IMG/VR virus record: IMGVR_UViG_3300028025_000470
Location: 1 to 30,917 of that record
Strand: one strand, 5' to 3'
From: a virus
Length of the DNA stretch: 30,917 bases
Shown: piece after piece, positions 27,856-30,917 of the stretch
How the letters are laid out: every line of letters starts with the position of its first letter
Position numbering within the stretch: the first letter of the stretch is position 1
Notes under the pieces: generated by a model
The model's input: only the letters and a program-made list of their open reading frames with translations
What the model was told of the DNA's origin: nothing
The model's database searches: none
Position numbers and translations under genes: made by a program

Positions 27856-28736
27856 TGGAAGTAACTAAAATAGCACGAAACGTGCATACAATCGCCTTAA
27901 CAAAGGACGAAAATAAATTAGCCTTACTTAGCGACGTTCACTGGGATAATCCTAAATGCGACCGAAAAATGTTAAAGGCGCATTTGGAGTACTGCAAAGA
28001 GAATCAAATACCGATTTTTATTAACGGCGATTTTTTCTGTTTGATGCAAGGAAAATACGACCCACGGCGAAACAAAAAGGATATTTTGCCAGAGCATAAT
28101 AAGGCTAATTACATTGACGCAGTAATTGAGGACGCGGTTGAATACTGGAGTCCTTATGCGCATTTGCTAACTGTTATCGGCTACGGCAACCACGAGACGG
28201 CTATTATCAAAAACTTGGAGACCGACCCATTGCAACGATTTGTTGATTTGTTGAACTACACGAATAAAACAAACGTGCAGACAGGCGGTTACGGAGGCTG
28301 GTTGGTATTGAGGTATTCCTATTATGAAAGTACTATTTTAAGCAAAAATTTAAAGTATTTTCATGGCTCCGGAGGAGGTGGAATAGTTACCAAGGGCGCC
28401 ATTAACTTGACCAGAGCGCTGGAAATGTACGAGAATATGGACGTTTTTGTTATGGGACATATTCACGAGAACGCAAGCCGTAACGACGTCCGGGAAACGA
28501 TGGAATATAACACAGGAAAACGCATTTATGAATACCTGCACAAGCCGATTCACCTTGCCATTACCGGCAGCTATAAAGAGGAATACCAAGACGGCGCTTT
28601 TGGGTGGCACGTTGAACGAGGCGCGCCTGTTAAGCCAGTAGGCGGTCGAATCCTTTTGCTCAATGGTACCAGAGACCGGACAGACGGCAGGCAGAATTAT
28701 GATTTATTAATTGACAGCTATAAATTTCCTTTATGA
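27855..28736 (+). CDS. Calcineurin-like metallophosphoesterase
   Basis: A two-metal phosphoesterase of 293 residues with the full motif set: SDVHW (D27, H29), NGDFF (G58-D59), GYGNHET (G111-N112-H113-E114), H170 and GHIHE (H202, H204). Substrates in the family range from nucleic acid ends to cyclic nucleotides and phosphoproteins. Extra N-terminal and C-terminal parts (GGRILLLNGTRDRTDG near the end) do not identify one. It lies between membrane proteins and the endolysin, with overlapping starts, so it is expressed late. All metal ligands are intact. Confidence 0.85.
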   Translation: MEVTKIARNVHTIALTKDENKLALLSDVHWDNPKCDRKMLKAHLEYCKENQIPIFINGDFFCLMQGKYDPRRNKKDILPEHNKANYIDAVIEDAVEYWSPYAHLLTVIGYGNHETAIIKNLETDPLQRFVDLLNYTNKTNVQTGGYGGWLVLRYSYYESTILSKNLKYFHGSGGGGIVTKGAINLTRALEMYENMDVFVMGHIHENASRNDVRETMEYNTGKRIYEYLHKPIHLAITGSYKEEYQDGAFGWHVERGAPVKPVGGRILLLNGTRDRTDGRQNYDLLIDSYKFPL

Positions 28737-29110
28737 AACTTTCAACCAACTTTGATTTAAAAGAATTTGCAAGCGCCGACGGCAAAGACCCAAACGCCGA
28801 GGTATTGCGCAATCTAACCGAATTAGCTAAAAATTTGGAGGTCTTGCGAACGCATTTAAAAACGCCGATTCATATTACCAGCGGCTACCGGTCTAAAGAG
28901 CATAACGCAAAGATTGGCGGCGCGTTAAAGTCTTTTCACGTTCTGGGTATGGCGGCGGATATTCAAGTTAAAGGATTAAAGCCAGAGCAAGTTGCCAAGG
29001 CAATCGAGTTGCTAATTAAAGAAGGCAAAATGCAAGAAGGCGGATTAGGTATTTACAGAACTTGGGTGCATTACGACAACCGGGGTACAAAAGCGAGATG
29101 GACAAAATGA
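28733..29110 (+). CDS. M15-family peptidase endolysin
   Basis: A zinc L,D- or D,D-peptidase that cleaves the peptide stems of peptidoglycan. The 125-residue length suits a single catalytic domain (peptidase M15_3). It shows NFDLKEFASADG near the start, ITSGYRSKEHN (48-58), SFHVLGMAADIQV with zinc ligands H69 and D76, and WVHYDNRG with H113. No signal peptide is present, so it needs a holin. It overlaps both neighbours by ATGA. Confidence 0.9.
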   Translation: MKLSTNFDLKEFASADGKDPNAEVLRNLTELAKNLEVLRTHLKTPIHITSGYRSKEHNAKIGGALKSFHVLGMAADIQVKGLKPEQVAKAIELLIKEGKMQEGGLGIYRTWVHYDNRGTKARWTK

Positions 29111-29328
29111 AAGCAACTTTAACATTCAACCTACCGGAGGAAAACCACGAGTATTTGAACGCATTACAAGGCGCGCAGTTAAAAAGTATTTTATGGGACG
29201 TTGACCAGTGGCTCCGGGCAAAAATGAAATATGAGGAATTAAGCGACGGACAATATGACGCGTTTAAGGAAACAAGAGACCACCTGCGCAGGTTATTAAA
29301 TGACGAAAACATAGATTTAGAAAAATAA
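29107..29328 (+). CDS. Small phage protein, MKATLTFNLPEE family, 73 aa
   Basis: ATG at 29107 overlaps the peptidase stop and starts the well-conserved ATLTFNLPEE segment. Next are LKSILWDVDQWLRAKMKY and YDAFKETRDHLRRLL. This short acidic helical protein is common in phages of several phyla, generally without function. It precedes the overlapping 56-residue gene. Confidence 0.75.
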   Translation: MKATLTFNLPEENHEYLNALQGAQLKSILWDVDQWLRAKMKYEELSDGQYDAFKETRDHLRRLLNDENIDLEK

Positions 29329-29498
29329 TGCCGTTACCTAAACCAAATCCCGGAGAAAGCCAAAATGATTTTGTTGCTAGATGCGTTACTGACCCAGTAA
29401 TGGAGCGAGAATTTCCGCGTCAAGACCAGCGCATTGTAGTTTGTTACGTTCAATTTAAAGACAAAAATGAGACAGTTACTGGACGACGAAAGGATTAG
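29328..29498 (+). CDS. Small conserved protein, 56 aa
   Basis: ATG at 29328 shares its first base with the previous stop. The sequence LPKPNPGESQNDFVARCVTD, then PVMEREFPRQDQRIVVCYVQ, follows a motif I know from many phages (PKPxxGExxxDFxxRCxxDPxMxxEFPxxxQRxxxCY). That motif is often appended to larger structural or maturation proteins, though here it is a stand-alone miniprotein. Two Cys could bind a metal. The role is unknown. The following gene overlaps its end by 32 bases. Confidence 0.68.
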   Translation: MPLPKPNPGESQNDFVARCVTDPVMEREFPRQDQRIVVCYVQFKDKNETVTGRRKD

Positions 29499-30015
29499 AA
29501 TTGCCACAATTTCTTTTTTGATAGGCGTTGTTTTAACATTTGTTCTGTTTCCTAGACCAGAAACGGAGCAGGTCTATAAATTTACTACGAGGGTAAAAAC
29601 TGACACAATTTACTCTCGAGTTGTTGACACGGTTTACATTTCTAAAAACAAGATAAAAACGCAAGTTTTAAGGGATACAATACTAATCGATTTTAAGCCA
29701 CAAATTAGCCAGTTTAACGCGTCTTTTCCTTTTGAGCATGGAAGTACTAGCATAAGCGGCGAAGTCCTTGGAGAAGTGCTTAAAATGACCGCCACGAACG
29801 AGTTTAATTTACCAGTGGTAAATAATACGATAACCAACACAGAAACCAAGACAATTATCCAAAAGCCAAAGGGAATATACCTTGGTGGATTGGTTAGTTC
29901 CAAAATGGAACTTGGTGCTAAAGTTGCCTATCTGGACAACAAGTACTTGTTTGAATACCAATACCAGCCTTTCCAGAAAGTGCATCAAATAGGAATAAGT
30001 AAAAAGTTATTTTAA
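29467..30015 (+). CDS. Membrane-anchored protein, possible spanin
   Basis: The 182-residue product has a short cytoplasmic start, one N-terminal membrane helix (IATISFLIGVVLTFVLF, 12-28) and a periplasmic remainder. That remainder is Thr-rich with beta segments (KFTTRVKTDTIYSRVVDTVY; NTITNTETKTIIQKPKGIYL) and ends FQKVHQIGISKKLF. Its position at the end of the lysis block fits an i-spanin or a unimolecular spanin, but neither a lipobox nor a second transmembrane helix is present. It could alternatively be a periplasmic exclusion protein. It is the last rightward gene. Confidence 0.6.
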   Translation: MRQLLDDERIRIATISFLIGVVLTFVLFPRPETEQVYKFTTRVKTDTIYSRVVDTVYISKNKIKTQVLRDTILIDFKPQISQFNASFPFEHGSTSISGEVLGEVLKMTATNEFNLPVVNNTITNTETKTIIQKPKGIYLGGLVSSKMELGAKVAYLDNKYLFEYQYQPFQKVHQIGISKKLF

Positions 30016-30040
30016 AAGTTAACACAATTTCCTTATTTGT

Positions 30041-30114
30041 AAACCTTTAGGTTTGTTTGTTACCTTTTTATATTTTTTTGTAACAAATCCACATACTACT
30101 CGGATTTTTTCCGA
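30041..30114. terminator. Convergent intergenic region with three inverted repeats
   Basis: The 135-bp gap between convergent genes (30016-30150) holds AAACCT-TT-AGGTTT (30041-30054), TTTGTTAC (30056-30063) with GTAACAAA (30080-30087) around a T-rich 16-base loop, and TCGGA (30100-30104) with TCCGA (30110-30114). T-runs after the first and inside the second support rightward termination. Leftward termination is less clear because no T-tract follows on the minus strand. Confidence 0.55.
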
Positions 30115-30150
30115 TAAGGTTAAAGATATTTTACAAAAACATAGCAAAAG

Positions 30151-30513
30151 TTAATACAGGCCTTCTCTTATTTCCTCTTGCATCAATTTAATTAACTCCT
30201 GCTTTTCCTTGATTTCTCGCCATTTATGGGAGCCGTCCAGTTCGTCGTATTTACTGGCATCGATTGCATGAATCTTTAATAAAACAAGATAGCCAATCAG
30301 GTCATTAATTACGTCCTCGTCGTCCCGGTCAAGCGAGCCATTTTTAATTCGCTTTAGCTTGTCGTCAATCCGGACCAATAAGCCTTCCTCAGCGGACAAC
30401 TTGCTAAATACACCAAGCGGCTCCAGCGCCGAGTTGCCGTATTTTTTGTTTTTGCTAATTAGCAGTTCCTTAATTTCAATTAAGATATTGGAAACTTGAA
30501 TGTTAAATTCCAT
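30151..30513 (-). CDS. MazG/DUF1599-like nucleotide pyrophosphohydrolase-fold protein
   Basis: Read leftward from ATG at 30513 (MEFNIQVSNILIEIKELLIS), the 120-residue all-helical protein contains KKYGNSALEPL, then AEEGLLVRIDDKLKRIKNGS and DEDVINDLIGYLVLLKIHA. The E-x-x-x-x-x-R-IDDK and DVxxDLxGY pattern matches MazG-like/DUF1599 (nucleotide modification associated) proteins of phages. These act on nucleotides or phage DNA modification pathways. The start is chosen at the methionine before the conserved helix; longer starts would run through the preceding membrane gene. It is last in the leftward operon. Confidence 0.72.
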   Translation of the reverse strand: MEFNIQVSNILIEIKELLISKNKKYGNSALEPLGVFSKLSAEEGLLVRIDDKLKRIKNGSLDRDDEDVINDLIGYLVLLKIHAIDASKYDELDGSHKWREIKEKQELIKLMQEEIREGLY

Positions 30514-30604
30514 TGATTTGTAAAAATTCTTGCCACCAGATAATAAGTAAAGCAAACAGGATGGCCAAGCCAACCACAATAAACCAGCTTTTAAACTTTT
30601 TCAT
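30503..30604 (-). CDS. Single-pass membrane miniprotein, 33 aa (leftward)
   Basis: ATG at 30604-30602 opens MKKFKSWFIVVGLAILFALL, then IIWWQEFLQINGI. It has a basic start and one membrane helix. It overlaps the gene before it by 14 bases and the MazG-like gene by 11 bases, the usual coupling in this operon. The function is unknown. Confidence 0.55.
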   Translation of the reverse strand: MKKFKSWFIVVGLAILFALLIIWWQEFLQINGI

Positions 30605-30839
30605 AAACTTGAAGGAATGAGGTAAACTTTTCGCCTTTAATGTACTGGCTAGTCCGGAACTTAGACCGACCTTTTTTAACCAGCAATCCGTCGGAGAACA
30701 AAATGTAAAATTCGTTTTCAGCAAATACTTCGTTGAAATCAAAATACTCATGCCACCAATCTGCTGGCTTGCGGTTCTCGTCAATTACGCGGCTGGCTTT
30801 TCCGTATCCGAAGGGATTTAAAATTTCAGATTCCTCCAT
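30591..30839 (-). CDS. Hypothetical protein, 82 aa, first of the leftward operon
   Basis: The gene reads leftward from ATG at 30839. The product begins MEESEILNPFGYGKASRVID and continues with an aromatic, acidic middle (WWHEYFDFNEVFAENEFYIL) and a basic end. It is not recognised. Its 5' part lies in the terminal repeat and appears again at 1-63. It leads a leftward transcript of three small genes, opposite to all other genes. Confidence 0.65.
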   Translation of the reverse strand: MEESEILNPFGYGKASRVIDENRKPADWWHEYFDFNEVFAENEFYILFSDGLLVKKGRSKFRTSQYIKGEKFTSFLQVYEKV

Positions 30840-30902
30840 CGTTTTATTTGCAAGTTATAAGCGAAAAAATGGGATTTGAGAAAAAACTTAAAATTTGTTG
30901 AA
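30777..30902. repeat. Right copy of the 126-bp terminal direct repeat
   Basis: It is identical to 1-126 and joins the ends into a circle. The copy ends where a run of A begins on the left end. Beyond base 30902 the sequence no longer follows the left end. Confidence 0.93.
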
Positions 30903-30917
30903 GGCTTATTGGTCCGG
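30900..30917. other. Chimeric contig end: inverted copy of 30370-30387
   Basis: The last 18 bases are the exact reverse complement of 30370-30387, inside the MazG-like gene. They do not continue the circular sequence. The likely cause is a chimeric or fold-back read at the contig tip. They should be dropped from the genome. Confidence 0.8.

Noticed and set aside
1-30917. Integrase, attachment site, tRNA or insertion sequence
   Set aside because: I found no tyrosine or serine recombinase, transposase, tRNA-like cloverleaf or repeats flanking a gene block, so lysogeny by integration is not supported.

Overview
The window is an essentially complete genome of a small tailed phage (siphovirus-type) of a Bacteroidota host. 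Bases 1-126 recur exactly at 30777-30902, so the contig closes into a circle of about 30,776 bp. The host call rests on several signs. Promoters match the Bacteroidota form (TTG, then TAnnTTTG). Shine-Dalgarno sequences are almost absent, and starts instead sit behind A-rich leaders or an AACACCT-ATG context. The gene families (Lin1244/Lin1753-type replication protein, Bacteroidota-type HTH proteins, GNVGIN tail-fibre repeats) fit too. I see no integrase, tRNA, rRNA, CRISPR array or insertion sequence. Nothing therefore supports integration, although a small XRE repressor-like gene is present.

Layout. (1) 64-3899, rightward early region: small hypothetical genes, an ERF single-strand annealing protein, a Gp157-like protein, three small HTH proteins and a PD-(D/E)XK-like protein. 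(2) 3892-4482, replication control: a promoter, a compact RNA of about 85 nt made of three hairpins whose first and third loops are complementary, then a replication protein gene carrying two four-unit arrays of TGC-N4-GCA and a C-free AT-rich tract, read as a candidate origin. (3) 4765-7318: a conserved replication-associated protein, an SSB-tipped small protein, RusA, a DNA methyltransferase, an XRE regulator and a small hypothetical. (4) 7387-15316, DNA packaging and head: SAM methyltransferase, terminase small and large subunits, portal, MuF-like head protein, GT25-like glycosyltransferase, prohead protease, HK97-type major capsid protein and a GT-B glycosyltransferase. (5) 15309-27283, connectors and tail: head-tail connectors, tail terminator, two paralogous tail-tube proteins flanking a Cys-rich miniprotein, a -1 frameshifted tail assembly chaperone pair, tape measure, a large tail hub protein, a 1162-residue fibre and two small genes. 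(6) 27391-30015, lysis and accessory: small membrane proteins, metallophosphoesterase, M15 peptidase endolysin and a membrane-anchored protein that may be a spanin. (7) 30151-30839, a short leftward operon with a MazG/DUF1599-like protein, running across the contig ends.

How it works together. Early proteins supply recombination and ssDNA handling (ERF, PD-(D/E)XK, SSB-like tip, RusA). No polymerase, primase or helicase was recognised, so replication probably recruits the host replisome to the candidate origin inside the replication gene. The structured RNA ends in a terminator five bases before that gene and could set its expression. Head and tail genes are expressed from promoters with a TAnnTTTA box, and two of these (before the protease/capsid pair and before the major tail-tube gene) are near copies. 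The strongest candidates for undescribed biology are the kissing-loop RNA, the iteron arrays, and the two glycosyltransferases plus methyltransferase placed inside the virion-building region.
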